A stretch of DNA of 64,000 bases from WHSW01 sp963759295 (GTDB taxonomy: Bacteria; Actinomycetota; Thermoleophilia; Solirubrobacterales; 70-9). The position numbers were made by a program, and so were the translations under genes. Shown in pieces: positions 19,674 to 27,878 of the stretch. How positions within the stretch are numbered: the first letter of the stretch is position 1; every line of letters begins with the position of its first letter. The notes beneath the pieces are model-generated. The model was not told the origin of the DNA and ran no database searches. It saw only the letters and a program-made list of their open reading frames with translations. The stretch spans positions 811,801-875,800 of the forward strand of contig CAVWYT010000010.1 in the NCBI GenBank assembly GCA_963759295.1, written 5' to 3'.

Positions 19674-20915
19674 CTACTCGCCGAGGCTCGCGCGGAGCGC
19701 CAGGATGCGGCCGACCGAGCCGACGAACTGCTGGCGGGAGGCGTCGCCGCTTCCCAGCAGCTTGCGCAGCGGGCCGGTGGCGCGCTTCGCGGCGTCGAGG
19801 TCGGTGAACAGCAGCATGTCGGTCCCGGCCCGAGCCGCGAGCTTCGCGGCGTGGGTTGGACCGCCGAAGGCGTCGGTGGAGGCGGTCTCGAGCGCATCGG
19901 TGATCGAGACGCCGTCGAAGCCGAGCCGGCCGCGCAGCTCGTGGCTCGCCAGCGCGCTCGAGAACGCGGCGGGGCGGTTCGAGAACGCCGGGTAGATCGC
20001 GCTCGAGATCATCACCAGCCGGCGCTCCGCGCCGCCGCGGGCAAAGCGCGCGAACGGCGGCTCGTCGACCCGGCGCAGCCTCGATCTCGAGAGCTCGATT
20101 CGCTGCACCGCCTCGTCGGTGTTGACGGCCGCGGCCCCGAGCCCCGGGAAGTGCTTGGCGGTCGGGGCGACGCCGTGCCGGGACAGGGCGGCGGCGAAGG
20201 AGCCGCCGCATGATGAGACCCGGCCCGGAGTGCGGCCGAACGAGCGGTCCTCCCGATCGATCGCGCCGCCGGGCCGGGCGACGTCGAGCACCGGAGCGAG
20301 ATCGACGTTGATCCCGGTCTCGGCGAGCAGTGCGCCCGTGCGCGAGCCCTGCTCGCGGCAGGTCGAGCGCCCGGCGGCGCCCATCTGCTCGGGGGACAGG
20401 GTCGGCGGTCCCGGCAGCCGCTTCACCTGACCACCCTCCTGGTCGACCATCACGAGCAGCGGGTCGCGAAGCGCGGGCGGACGCGGGATCCGCCGGAGCT
20501 CGTTCACCAGCCGCTCGGCCCCGTGCCGGGTGTCGAAGTTGTCGGCGAACAGGACGACGCCGCCGATCCGGCCCGACTCGATCCGCCGGCGCAGCTCCGC
20601 GGGAACGCGCTCGCCCGAGAACCCGGTCACCAGCCGCTGGCCGACGAGCCGGGCGTCGCCGAGCTCGGCGGCGGCAACCCGGGCGGCGTCGGCGCCGCTC
20701 GGCGGGTCGTCGGAGCCTCCGAACCCGGGCGCCGCGCAGCCGGTCGTGACGGCGAGCGCCGCGATCGCGATCGCGATCGCCGCGCAACGCGCGAGTGCGC
20801 CGGCCCAGTCGCGGTCCCCGAGCGGCTCGAGGCCCGCCTCGATCGGCCTCGCCCGCCGATCGGCGCGACGCCGCTCGGCGCCGACGCCGCGATAGGGGCG
20901 GCTGCTGGCGCTCAC
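19674..20915 (-). CDS. GH3-family lipoprotein (NagZ-like) with altered catalytic loop
   Basis: 413 residues. A basic N-terminus precedes a lipoprotein-type signal (IAIAIAALAVTTGC). The GH3 barrel has GGVVLFADNFDTRHG, PLLVMVDQEGGQVKRLPGPP, INVDLAPVLDVARPGG and VAPTAKHFPGLGAAAVNTDEA. The nucleophile Asp is in FDGVSITDALET. Bona fide NagZ enzymes carry KHFPGHG followed by a DSH dyad used as acid/base; here these read KHFPGLG and NTD. Activity as an N-acetylglucosaminidase is therefore doubtful or mechanistically different. GTG 20915 is the listed start. Confidence 0.82.
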   Translation of the reverse strand: MSASSRPYRGVGAERRRADRRARPIEAGLEPLGDRDWAGALARCAAIAIAIAALAVTTGCAAPGFGGSDDPPSGADAARVAAAELGDARLVGQRLVTGFSGERVPAELRRRIESGRIGGVVLFADNFDTRHGAERLVNELRRIPRPPALRDPLLVMVDQEGGQVKRLPGPPTLSPEQMGAAGRSTCREQGSRTGALLAETGINVDLAPVLDVARPGGAIDREDRSFGRTPGRVSSCGGSFAAALSRHGVAPTAKHFPGLGAAAVNTDEAVQRIELSRSRLRRVDEPPFARFARGGAERRLVMISSAIYPAFSNRPAAFSSALASHELRGRLGFDGVSITDALETASTDAFGGPTHAAKLAARAGTDMLLFTDLDAAKRATGPLRKLLGSGDASRQQFVGSVGRILALRASLGE

Positions 20916-21014
20916 CGCGTCAATTGTGGCGGGTCTCCCTGACCGCGATGACCTCAGCGGCGCGGCTACCGATGCGAGGACGACCCCGGCGGGGCCACCG
21001 CGAGGAGCCTGGGA

Positions 21015-21512
21015 TCAGACGTCGCGGACGCCCGAGACTGCGAGCGTCACCGCGACGACGATCTGCAGCGCCGCGAGGAACTGCGCCGGGAGCGCCCCCG
21101 GGCGAGGCCGGTCGGCGAGCGCCGCAACCGCGGCCAGGGGCAGCGCGAGCGCAGCGGCCGCGAGCACCCGGCCGGTCGGCTCGTCCGCCCCGAGGCTGAG
21201 CGCCAGGCAGACCAGCTCCGGGGTGAGCAGGATCGCCGCGAACGGAGCGCTCGATGCGCGGGGCCAGACCAGCTCGCGGATGCCGGCGGCGGCGAGCACC
21301 AGGCCCGCCGCGATCCGGAAGGACTCGGGGCTGACGTCGAGGGCGTCGAGGGCGTCGCCCGCGAAGGCCGTGACGAGCACGACCGCTGCGATGCCCAGGC
21401 CCAGGGCGAGCACGCGGGCGCGAGTCGAGGGGTGGGTGGCCTCGCGCGCGAGCGCGACCCTGCCGGCGTTGGTCGTCGCAACGAAGCCCGCGACCATGAA
21501 GCCGAGGCTCAC
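21015..21512 (-). CDS. small integral membrane protein, MarC-like
   Basis: 165 residues with about five hydrophobic helices. TTNAGRVALAREATHP followed by ALGLGIAAVVLVTAFAGDAL and SPESFRIAAGLVLAAAGIRE resembles the two halves of MarC/UPF0056 proteins (N-P-x-G loop, then S-x-x-x-F-R-I-A-G). It is shorter than the usual 200 residues and the canonical NP loop is altered. GTG 21512 overlaps the TGA of the upstream gene by 4 bases, so the pair is coupled. No transport activity has been shown for this family. Confidence 0.5.
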   Translation of the reverse strand: MSLGFMVAGFVATTNAGRVALAREATHPSTRARVLALGLGIAAVVLVTAFAGDALDALDVSPESFRIAAGLVLAAAGIRELVWPRASSAPFAAILLTPELVCLALSLGADEPTGRVLAAAALALPLAAVAALADRPRPGALPAQFLAALQIVVAVTLAVSGVRDV

Positions 21513-22633
21513 CGCAGCACGTCCTGCGTCGCGATGAGCGCGGCGATCGCGTGCTGCTGATCGTCCATCTGGGTGTAGGAGTTCTTGAACCAGGCGCCGC
21601 GCTCGCTTGGATTGGGATTCGCCGCCGGCGTCTGCCGCTCGACGAGGATCCCCGCCTCGCAGCTGGCTCGCTCGGCGAGATCGGGGCGCAGATCGGCAAG
21701 GCGCGGGTCAGCGCCCGCGGCTCGCCACAGCGCCGCCGTGCCCTCGCCGACGACGCCGAGGTCGGCGCCTGACCCGAGCCCGTCCCCGAGAAACCTGCCC
21801 ACGTGCTGCGACTCGAAGCGAACGAGATAGCCGAAGTAGCCCGCAAGCCAGCGCGCGTACTCCGTCTCGGTCTCGGTCAGTCCGCTCGGCGCCAGCTCGG
21901 CCAGACCGTATGCGGCCCAGTGATCGGCCTGGCGCAACGCGTAGCCCTCGGCCTCATCCCTGCGGGTCGCGAGGTAAGCGGCGATGCGGTGCGCGTAGGC
22001 GTCCCAGCCCTGTCCCGGGAACGCCTCGCTCATCAGCGCCAGCGCGTAGAACGTCTCGCCGGTCGAGAACCGGCCGAACACCTCGGGCACCGGTTGGCGG
22101 GTGGACGGCCGCCACAACTGCAAGACGCTGCCGTCCGCCTGAGCCTGGGCCACGAGGAAGCGGGCGATGCCGTGGGCAAGCGGGTCGTATCGTCCGTCGC
22201 CGGTCAGCTCTCGGCGATGGATCAGCGCCGCGAGCAGTAGCGCGTTTGCACCGGCGCTGGCGTCCTCGGCCGCGGGCGCGAACGCGGTCCAGCCCGCGTG
22301 CCTGATCAAGTTCTCCCGCGCGTAGCGAAGTCCCGCGTCGGCCGCGCCGACGCGCGCGGCGCGATACAGCGCGTCCATCACTCCGGCATGGCGGGTGGTG
22401 TTGTACTCGGACGAGGCCTGATCGCTCTGTGAGTGGTAGCCATAGAGGAAGCGCCCGTCGGGGCGCTGCCCGCGCACCAGCCAGTCGGCGCCGGCGTCGA
22501 CCGCGCCCCTGACGCTCGCCCGGCTGACGGGCGGGCACGATTCCCCGGGAACGACTGCGACCCGCAGGAGCGCGATACCGAGGCCCCAGACGATCACCTG
22601 CCCGAAGAGCCAGCGGCGGCCTGCGCGCGACAT
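21509..22633 (-). CDS. exported/anchored alpha-barrel protein, prenyltransferase/squalene-cyclase-like
   Basis: 374 residues. One N-terminal membrane helix (GQVIVWGLGIALLRVAVV) is followed by a helical repeat domain with WLVRGQRPDGRFLYGYHSQS, RHAGVMDALYRAARVGAAD, ALLLAALIHRRELTGDGRYD, GRFSTGETFYALALMSEAFP and RGAWFKNSYTQMDDQQHAIA. The spacing of helices and the DG-rich turns resemble alpha/alpha-barrel enzymes (terpene cyclase-like, glucuronyl epimerase-like), but no catalytic motif is identifiable. ATG 22633 has GATACT 7 bases upstream (leaderless). Coupled to the MarC-like gene. Confidence 0.55.
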   Translation of the reverse strand: MSRAGRRWLFGQVIVWGLGIALLRVAVVPGESCPPVSRASVRGAVDAGADWLVRGQRPDGRFLYGYHSQSDQASSEYNTTRHAGVMDALYRAARVGAADAGLRYARENLIRHAGWTAFAPAAEDASAGANALLLAALIHRRELTGDGRYDPLAHGIARFLVAQAQADGSVLQLWRPSTRQPVPEVFGRFSTGETFYALALMSEAFPGQGWDAYAHRIAAYLATRRDEAEGYALRQADHWAAYGLAELAPSGLTETETEYARWLAGYFGYLVRFESQHVGRFLGDGLGSGADLGVVGEGTAALWRAAGADPRLADLRPDLAERASCEAGILVERQTPAANPNPSERGAWFKNSYTQMDDQQHAIAALIATQDVLR

Positions 22634-22740
22634 CGATCGCAGTATCCCGCGTCGGCGCTCGCGCCGGTAACGCCTGGCCTCTTCCGGTCAAGCCTCGGGT
22701 GACCGAAAACGGCCACCAGCGACGCAACCGCTACGGACTC

Positions 22741-23430
22741 TCAACGGCTCGCAGGCTCCGCGTAGCGATCCGGATTGCCGGCGAAGATCGCCGCGCACTT
22801 GAGCGAGCAGAAGCAGTAGTCGCGGTTCTCGTATTGCAGATGGCCGGCGCAACGTTCGGGCGCGATTGCCATCCGGCAAACCGGGTCGATCGCGAGGGCT
22901 TCGCGGCTGGCGCCCGCGCGCCAGGCTCGGTGGATCTCGACGGGCTCCGACACATTGCGAAACCGCTCGCGGCCTCGCGACTCGAACTCGATGCCCTCCA
23001 GCGTGCCCGCGGCCGCGCGCGTGTCCGCGGTGAGCAGAACCTCATCGCCCTTGGCCGCTGCCGCGACCCGGGCCGCGAGGTTGACGCCGGCGCCGAACCA
23101 GTCGCCATTCCGCTCGATGGCCGAACCGGTGTGCATGCCGACTCGCACGATTGGGAACCGCGGGCGCCCGCGAGCGTCCTCGACCACCGCCAGGCCGAGA
23201 CGAACCGCGTCGGCGGCGTCGGCGGCGCGAACCATCACCGCGTCCCCGACCGTCTTTACCTCCTTGCCGTTGTGGACGGGTAGAAGGTCACGCACCGCGC
23301 GGCAGAAGCCCGCCACCAGGTCGGCGGCCTGCTCGTCCCCGTGAACCTCGGTGAGGGCCGTGAAGCCGGCCAGATCGGCGAACAGGAAGGTCTGCGGCGG
23401 GTGCTGCTTGGCTGCGATCGCTTTCATCAT
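22741..23430 (-). CDS. class III adenylate/guanylate cyclase fused to a YHS domain
   Basis: 229 residues. Cyclase domain at 12-170: TFLFADLAGFTALTEVHGDE (metal Asp), VKTVGDAVMVRAADAADA (second metal Asp), VRVGMHTGSAIERNGDWFGA and VNLAARVAAAAKGDEVLL (Asn/Arg transition-state region). A C-terminal YHS module follows: DPVCRMAIAPERCAGHLQYE and YCFCSLKCAAIFAGNPDRY, with the paired cysteines of metal-binding YHS/TRASH domains. This could couple cyclic-nucleotide output to a metal. No transmembrane or HAMP region. Monocistronic. Confidence 0.88.
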   Translation of the reverse strand: MMKAIAAKQHPPQTFLFADLAGFTALTEVHGDEQAADLVAGFCRAVRDLLPVHNGKEVKTVGDAVMVRAADAADAVRLGLAVVEDARGRPRFPIVRVGMHTGSAIERNGDWFGAGVNLAARVAAAAKGDEVLLTADTRAAAGTLEGIEFESRGRERFRNVSEPVEIHRAWRAGASREALAIDPVCRMAIAPERCAGHLQYENRDYCFCSLKCAAIFAGNPDRYAEPASR

Positions 23431-23538
23431 CGCCGATTCCGTATCAGCGCCAGTCCTAACGCTCGCACAACAACCGGGTTTGAACCAGCGGCCTTTCGGC
23501 CCCCAGCCGGCGGGCGCGTGGTGTAGATGCGCTTACCG

Positions 23539-24816
23539 CTACTTGACCTGCACGCCGGAGATCGCGCGCGAGATCACCAGCCGCTGGATCTCGGCGGTGC
23601 CCTCGAAGATGTCGTAGATCTTCGCGTCGCGGTGCATGCGTTCGACCGGGTACTCGCGCGTGTAGCCGTTTGCGCCAAGGATCTGGATCGCGCGCTCGGT
23701 GACCCAGGTCGCGACCTCGCCGGCCTTCAGCTTCGACATCGAACCCTCGGCGTTGGTGAAGGTGTGGTCGTTGCGGCCCATCCACGCCGCCCGCCAGACG
23801 AGCAGCCGCGCGGCGTCGATCTCGGTCTTCATGTTCGCAAGCGTGAACGCGATCGCCTGGTTCTCGACGATCGCTCGCCCGAACTGCCGCCGCTGCTTCG
23901 CGTAGTCGAGCGCGTATTCGTACGCCGCCCTGGCGATCCCGACCGCCTGCGCGCCGACCGTCGGCCGGCTTGCTTCGAAGGTCTGCATCGCGGCCTGGCC
24001 ACCGCTGGACTTGCCCTCGCGGACCCGCGCCAGGCGCTCGTCGAGCTTCTCCTTGCCCCCGAGCAGGCACGAGCCCGGGACCCGGCACTCGTCGAGGTGG
24101 ACGTCGGCGGTGTGCGAGGCGCGCAGGCCGTGCTTCTTGACCTTGGCTCCCTGCTCGCAGCCCTTGGTGCCTGGCGGGATCACGAACGCGGCGTGGCCGC
24201 GTGAGCCGAGCTCGCGATCGACTGACGAGATCACCACGTGCACCTTGGCGATGCCGCCGTTCGTCGCCCAGGCCTTCTGGCCGTTGATCACCCACTCGTC
24301 CGCTGCCTCCTCGTACCTGGCGGTGGTGCGGATCGCCGAGACGTCGGAGCCCGCGTCGGGCTCCGAGGAGCAGAACGCGGCGACCTCGGGATGGTTCGCG
24401 GTGCCGAAGCACTGCGGGATCCATTCGCCGATCTGCTCGCCCGTTCCCTGGCCGAAGATCGCGGCGACCGCGAGTGACGTGCCCATGATCGCCATCCCGA
24501 TGCCCGCATCGCCCCAGAACAGCTCCTCGTTGACGATCGGCAGCGTGATCCCGGCCGGGTCGGCGAAGAACTGCGCCAGCCCCTCGTAGCCGTATAGCCC
24601 GATCTTCGCGGCCTCCTGGATCACCGGCCACGGCGTCTCCTCGCGCTCGTCCCACTCCGCGGCGGCGGGGCGGACGACGTCGGCCGCGAAGCCGTGCACC
24701 CAACCGCGGATATCCTTCTGGTCCTGACTGAGCTCGAGCGAGAAGGTCGGTGCGGAGTCCGGCGCCGAGCCACCCACCGCCTCCTCGACCAGCTCCTCGG
24801 TCGAGGTCGTGTTCAA
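23539..24816 (-). CDS. acyl-CoA dehydrogenase
   Basis: FAD-dependent alpha,beta-dehydrogenation of an acyl-CoA. 425 residues. N-terminal helical domain from about residue 25 (LELSQDQKDIRGWVHGFAAD), middle beta domain with AAFCSSEPDAGSDVSAIRT and WVINGQKAWATNGG (FAD/substrate loops), C-terminal helices with YAKQRRQFGRAIVENQAIAF, ILGANGYTREYPVERMHRDA and YDIFEGTAEIQRLVISRAI. The Glu in FEGT is at the catalytic-base position. Start TTG 24816 has GGAG 7 bases upstream. Divergent from the alpha/beta hydrolase; the shared 76-bp gap carries a candidate operator. Confidence 0.9.
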   Translation of the reverse strand: MNTTSTEELVEEAVGGSAPDSAPTFSLELSQDQKDIRGWVHGFAADVVRPAAAEWDEREETPWPVIQEAAKIGLYGYEGLAQFFADPAGITLPIVNEELFWGDAGIGMAIMGTSLAVAAIFGQGTGEQIGEWIPQCFGTANHPEVAAFCSSEPDAGSDVSAIRTTARYEEAADEWVINGQKAWATNGGIAKVHVVISSVDRELGSRGHAAFVIPPGTKGCEQGAKVKKHGLRASHTADVHLDECRVPGSCLLGGKEKLDERLARVREGKSSGGQAAMQTFEASRPTVGAQAVGIARAAYEYALDYAKQRRQFGRAIVENQAIAFTLANMKTEIDAARLLVWRAAWMGRNDHTFTNAEGSMSKLKAGEVATWVTERAIQILGANGYTREYPVERMHRDAKIYDIFEGTAEIQRLVISRAISGVQVK

Positions 24817-24849
24817 TTTGCGCTCCTGAGGGTCGATTGCGGGCGCCGA

Positions 24850-24873
24850 AGTCTACATCGGGATATGTAACAT
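24850..24873. promoter_or_regulatory. divergent promoter/operator region
   Basis: TACAT-N6-ATGTA (24854-24869) overlaps ATGTAACAT (24865-24873), both inverted repeats. On the reverse strand TAGACT (24855-24850) could be the -10 of the acyl-CoA dehydrogenase; forward TATGTA (24864-24869) could serve the hydrolase. The MerR-type regulator two genes away is a candidate binder, by inference only. Confidence 0.35.
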
Positions 24874-24892
24874 CGCAAGGGGTAGCGGTTAA

Positions 24893-25849
24893 GTGAGAAC
24901 GATGACCACCACGGCCACCAGCACCACCACCGGGCGAGCCGCGAGGGGCGCCGACGAGATCGAGCTCCACGGCCACCGGGTGAGCTTTCGCCAGCGCGGC
25001 GAGGGCCCCGTGGTCGTCCTCATCCACGGGATCACCGGCCGCTCCGACCAGTGGGAGCCGGTGATCGACCAGCTTGCCGATCAGCACACCGTCCTCGCCC
25101 CCGACCTGCTCGGCCACGGCGAGTCGGCGAAGCCGCGCGGCGACTACTCGCTCGGCGCCCATGCGAGCGGAGTGCGCGACACGATGCTCGCGCTCGGTCA
25201 CGAACGGGCGACGATCGTCGGCCATTCGCTCGGTGGCGGGATCGCGATGCAGTTCGGCTACCAGTTCCCGGATCGCTGCGAGCGCCTGGTGCTGGTCTCC
25301 AGCGGCGGGCTCGGCCGCGAGGTGCACCTGATGCTGCGGGCCGCGACGCTACCGGGCTCGGAGCTCGTCCTGCCCGTGCTCACCCACGCCACGCTGCTCG
25401 CCGGTGGAGCAAGCATCGGGCGCGGGCTCGGCAGGCTCGGGCTGAAGGCGGGTACCGACATGGCCGAGATCGCGCGCGGCTTCGCCTCCCTCGGCGACGC
25501 CGAGGCGCGTCATGCCTTCATCCAGACGATGCGCGCGGTGCTCGACGCCGGCGGCCAGCGGGTCAACGCGCTCGATCGGCTCTACCTCGCCGAGGCGATG
25601 CCCTCGCTGCTGATCTGGGGAGCCGAGGACCCGATCATCCCGGTCGAGCACGGCCGCGCGGCGCACGAAACGATGCCCGGCAGCCGCCTGGAGATCCTCG
25701 AGGGCGTGGGCCATTTCCCGCAGGTCGAGCAACCGTACGCCTTCGCCGCGCTGCTCGCCGAATTCATCGCCACCACCGAGCCGGCCGAAGCCGACGTCGA
25801 GCAGCTGCGCGAGCGCCTGCGCGCCGGCCCGCAGCGTCAGTCCGGCTAG
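24893..25849 (+). CDS. alpha/beta-hydrolase
   Basis: 318 residues from GTG 24893 (AAGGGG at 24877-24882); ATG 24902 is an alternative. A Thr/Ser-rich start precedes the fold: VVVLIHGITGRSDQWEPVID (oxyanion HG), TIVGHSLGGGIAMQFGYQFP (nucleophile Ser in G-H-S-L-G), LLIWGAEDPIIPVEHG (acid Asp) and EGVGHFPQVEQP (His). Esterase or C-C/epoxide hydrolase; substrate not readable. Divergent from acyl-CoA dehydrogenase. Its TAG overlaps the MerR gene's TAG on the other strand in a shared CTAG (25846-25849). Confidence 0.88.
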   Translation: MRTMTTTATSTTTGRAARGADEIELHGHRVSFRQRGEGPVVVLIHGITGRSDQWEPVIDQLADQHTVLAPDLLGHGESAKPRGDYSLGAHASGVRDTMLALGHERATIVGHSLGGGIAMQFGYQFPDRCERLVLVSSGGLGREVHLMLRAATLPGSELVLPVLTHATLLAGGASIGRGLGRLGLKAGTDMAEIARGFASLGDAEARHAFIQTMRAVLDAGGQRVNALDRLYLAEAMPSLLIWGAEDPIIPVEHGRAAHETMPGSRLEILEGVGHFPQVEQPYAFAALLAEFIATTEPAEADVEQLRERLRAGPQRQSG

Positions 25850-26595
25850 CGGCGCGGCTTCTGAATCCGCTCGAGCTCGCGACCCATCCGTGACTCGACC
25901 GCCTCGGTCATCACGAGCTGGAACATCGCCAGCAGCGCGTCGGAGGCGAGCGGACGCAGGCGCTCGAGCGCATCGCGGACCTCGGGCAGATCGTGCTCGG
26001 GCCGGCCGTGGTCCTCGAACGGCTTCCAGATCTCGCGCACGAACAGCTCGACGAAGGTCCTCGCCACCGCGCTCGCGTGCTTGTGGATCTCGCCGGCGAC
26101 CTCGAGCGCCGTCTGCGGCGGGATCCCGAGCGCCGCGAGCTCGGCGCTGGCCCGGCCCAGCGTCGGGCTGAGCTCCTCGAAGTTGCCGTCGGCGAGCGGG
26201 CGCAGGATGCCGAGCTTCTCGGCCTTGCGAAGCATCGACTCGGCGGCGGAGCCGCCGCCCCAGCGTCTCGCAAGCTCCTCGGCGGTGACGATCTGAGGCT
26301 CCTCGTTCTCGAACGGGGCCTTCACCGCCCGCGTGAAGCGCAGCACCTCCTCGCTGGAGCCGCCGGCGCTGTCGACCAGCCGCGCGATCGCCTCGAGCTT
26401 GAAGCCGTCGGCCTGTAGCTCGCGGATGAGGCCGATCCGCGCCTCGTGCTCGGGGCCGTAGAACCCGGTCCGTCCGCGCACTTTGGGCGGGGGGAGCAGG
26501 CCCCGCGACTGGTGGGCGCGGATGTTGCGCACGGTCATCCCCGTGCGGCGCGCGAGCTCGTCGATCGTCAGCTCCCCGGTGGCGGTGTTGGTCAC
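25846..26595 (-). CDS. MerR-family transcriptional regulator
   Basis: 250 codons from GTG 26595 (or ATG 26619). N-terminal MerR helix-turn-helix: LTIDELARRTGMTVRNIRAH, QSRGLLPPPKVRGRTGFYG, then RIGLIRELQADGFKLEAIAR. A long C-terminal all-helical effector region (about 170 residues) lacks metal-binding Cys pairs. TAGAAT (26608-26603 on this strand) lies 7 bases before the GTG, favouring the shorter leaderless start. Probably controls neighbouring acyl-CoA/hydrolase genes, by context only. Confidence 0.85.
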   Translation of the reverse strand: MTNTATGELTIDELARRTGMTVRNIRAHQSRGLLPPPKVRGRTGFYGPEHEARIGLIRELQADGFKLEAIARLVDSAGGSSEEVLRFTRAVKAPFENEEPQIVTAEELARRWGGGSAAESMLRKAEKLGILRPLADGNFEELSPTLGRASAELAALGIPPQTALEVAGEIHKHASAVARTFVELFVREIWKPFEDHGRPEHDLPEVRDALERLRPLASDALLAMFQLVMTEAVESRMGRELERIQKPRR

Positions 26596-26677
26596 GTCCG
26601 CGATTCTACGGGCGCCCATGGACCATCTCGTGGTGTGACATGAGGCTTGCGGCCGGCTCGGGCGTGCATCCGCTCGC

Positions 26678-27793
26678 TCAATCGAGAGCGGCGCCGGCGA
26701 GCTGGTCGCGGCTGAGGTCGTCGAGCAGGTGGTGGAGCTCGGGTTCGCCGGTGTCGTCGACGACGCACATCGTCCCCGGCCAGTACGGGCTCCGGGCGGC
26801 GTCGTCGCCGAGCAGGCCCGGGGAGTGGACCCAGCTACCGGTGTTCCAGAGCTTGATCTCGCCCTGCGGCGACGGACTCCCGCGCCGATGGGTATGGCCG
26901 AAGACGACGTGCTCGGCATCGATCGCGAGGTCGTCGACGACCTCCGCCATGGCGTCGAAGCCGGCGCTCGCGATCGCGCCGGCGGAGAGATCGGAGCGCA
27001 CCGGCCCGAGCCCGAGCCGGTTGGCGACCCCGACCGCGCCGGGGACGGCGACCGAGCCGAGCAGCCAGCTCCTGACCCGCGCCGTGCGGCTGGTGCCGCC
27101 CCCGAGCATCTGCCAGATCCGCGCCGAGGGATTGGCGCCGCTGCGCCCCGGGCCGACGGTGGCCTGCGCGAGACCGAAGAGCAGCGCATAGACCGGCGTC
27201 TGGACGCGCTCGTACTCCTCGATCTCGGCGAGCTCGGGCTCCTCGGGCGGGTCGAGCGGGTCGGGGCCGCGCGGCGCGATCCCGAGCACGCGCTCGACCA
27301 TCGCGACGCCCAGCCGTTCGACCGTCGGCACCGTCAGGTGGCGGTCGAGGTAGTGCCCGTGAGTGGCGTAGACGTCATCGCGGATCCAGAGCCCCGGGTA
27401 GGCGAAACGCACGGTCGCCCGACGGGCATGCGCGGCCAGCGTGCTCATCGCCAGGCCCTCCGGCTCGCCGGTCTGCTCGAGCTCGAGCGGCGGATCGCCT
27501 TCGAGCGAGCGGCGCTCGAGCCAAGGCTCGATCAGGTGGTGATCGTGATTGCCGGCGACGATCACCAGCTCGCGGTCGCCGAGCGCCTCGCCGAGCGCAC
27601 CCATCACCGGCTCCGCGGCGGCCAGGACCGCGGACAGCGGCCGATCGCGCAGCTCCAGCACGTCGCCGAGCAGGATGAGGCGGTCGACGCCGTCGAGGCG
27701 ATCCGTCAGCCGCCGCCGCACGGCCTCGCGGCGCAGCATGTCGGCTTCGCTGCCCAGCCCTATGTGCAGGTCGGAGACGATCGCGGTCCGCAC
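26678..27793 (-). CDS. calcineurin-like metallophosphoesterase
   Basis: 371 residues from GTG 27793. Dinuclear-metal signature: TAIVSDLHIGLGSEADMLRR (D-x-H), LILLGDVLELRD (G-D), VIVAGNHDHHLIEPWLE (G-N-H-D/E), then VYATHGHYLDRH and HVVFGHTHRRGSP (G-H-x-H). It ends with NTGSWVHSPGL. Resembles UDP-2,3-diacylglucosamine-type and phage-like phosphoesterases but with a large insert (residues 170-270), so the substrate is not assignable. Cytoplasmic, no signal peptide. Divergent from the RDD gene. Confidence 0.87.
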   Translation of the reverse strand: MRTAIVSDLHIGLGSEADMLRREAVRRRLTDRLDGVDRLILLGDVLELRDRPLSAVLAAAEPVMGALGEALGDRELVIVAGNHDHHLIEPWLERRSLEGDPPLELEQTGEPEGLAMSTLAAHARRATVRFAYPGLWIRDDVYATHGHYLDRHLTVPTVERLGVAMVERVLGIAPRGPDPLDPPEEPELAEIEEYERVQTPVYALLFGLAQATVGPGRSGANPSARIWQMLGGGTSRTARVRSWLLGSVAVPGAVGVANRLGLGPVRSDLSAGAIASAGFDAMAEVVDDLAIDAEHVVFGHTHRRGSPSPQGEIKLWNTGSWVHSPGLLGDDAARSPYWPGTMCVVDDTGEPELHHLLDDLSRDQLAGAALD

Positions 27794-27878
27794 GCCGCCA
27801 TCGTCGCAGCCGGCGCCTTTCCGCCGCCGGCCGGGCCGGCGGCGTTTCCGACCGCCGCGGGCGCGACCATCGTGTCGG

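Noticed and set aside
23450..23538. Possible tRNA on the reverse strand (GGTTCAAACCC resembling a T-loop)
   Set aside because: The T-stem does not pair and no acceptor, D-arm or anticodon arm can be drawn.
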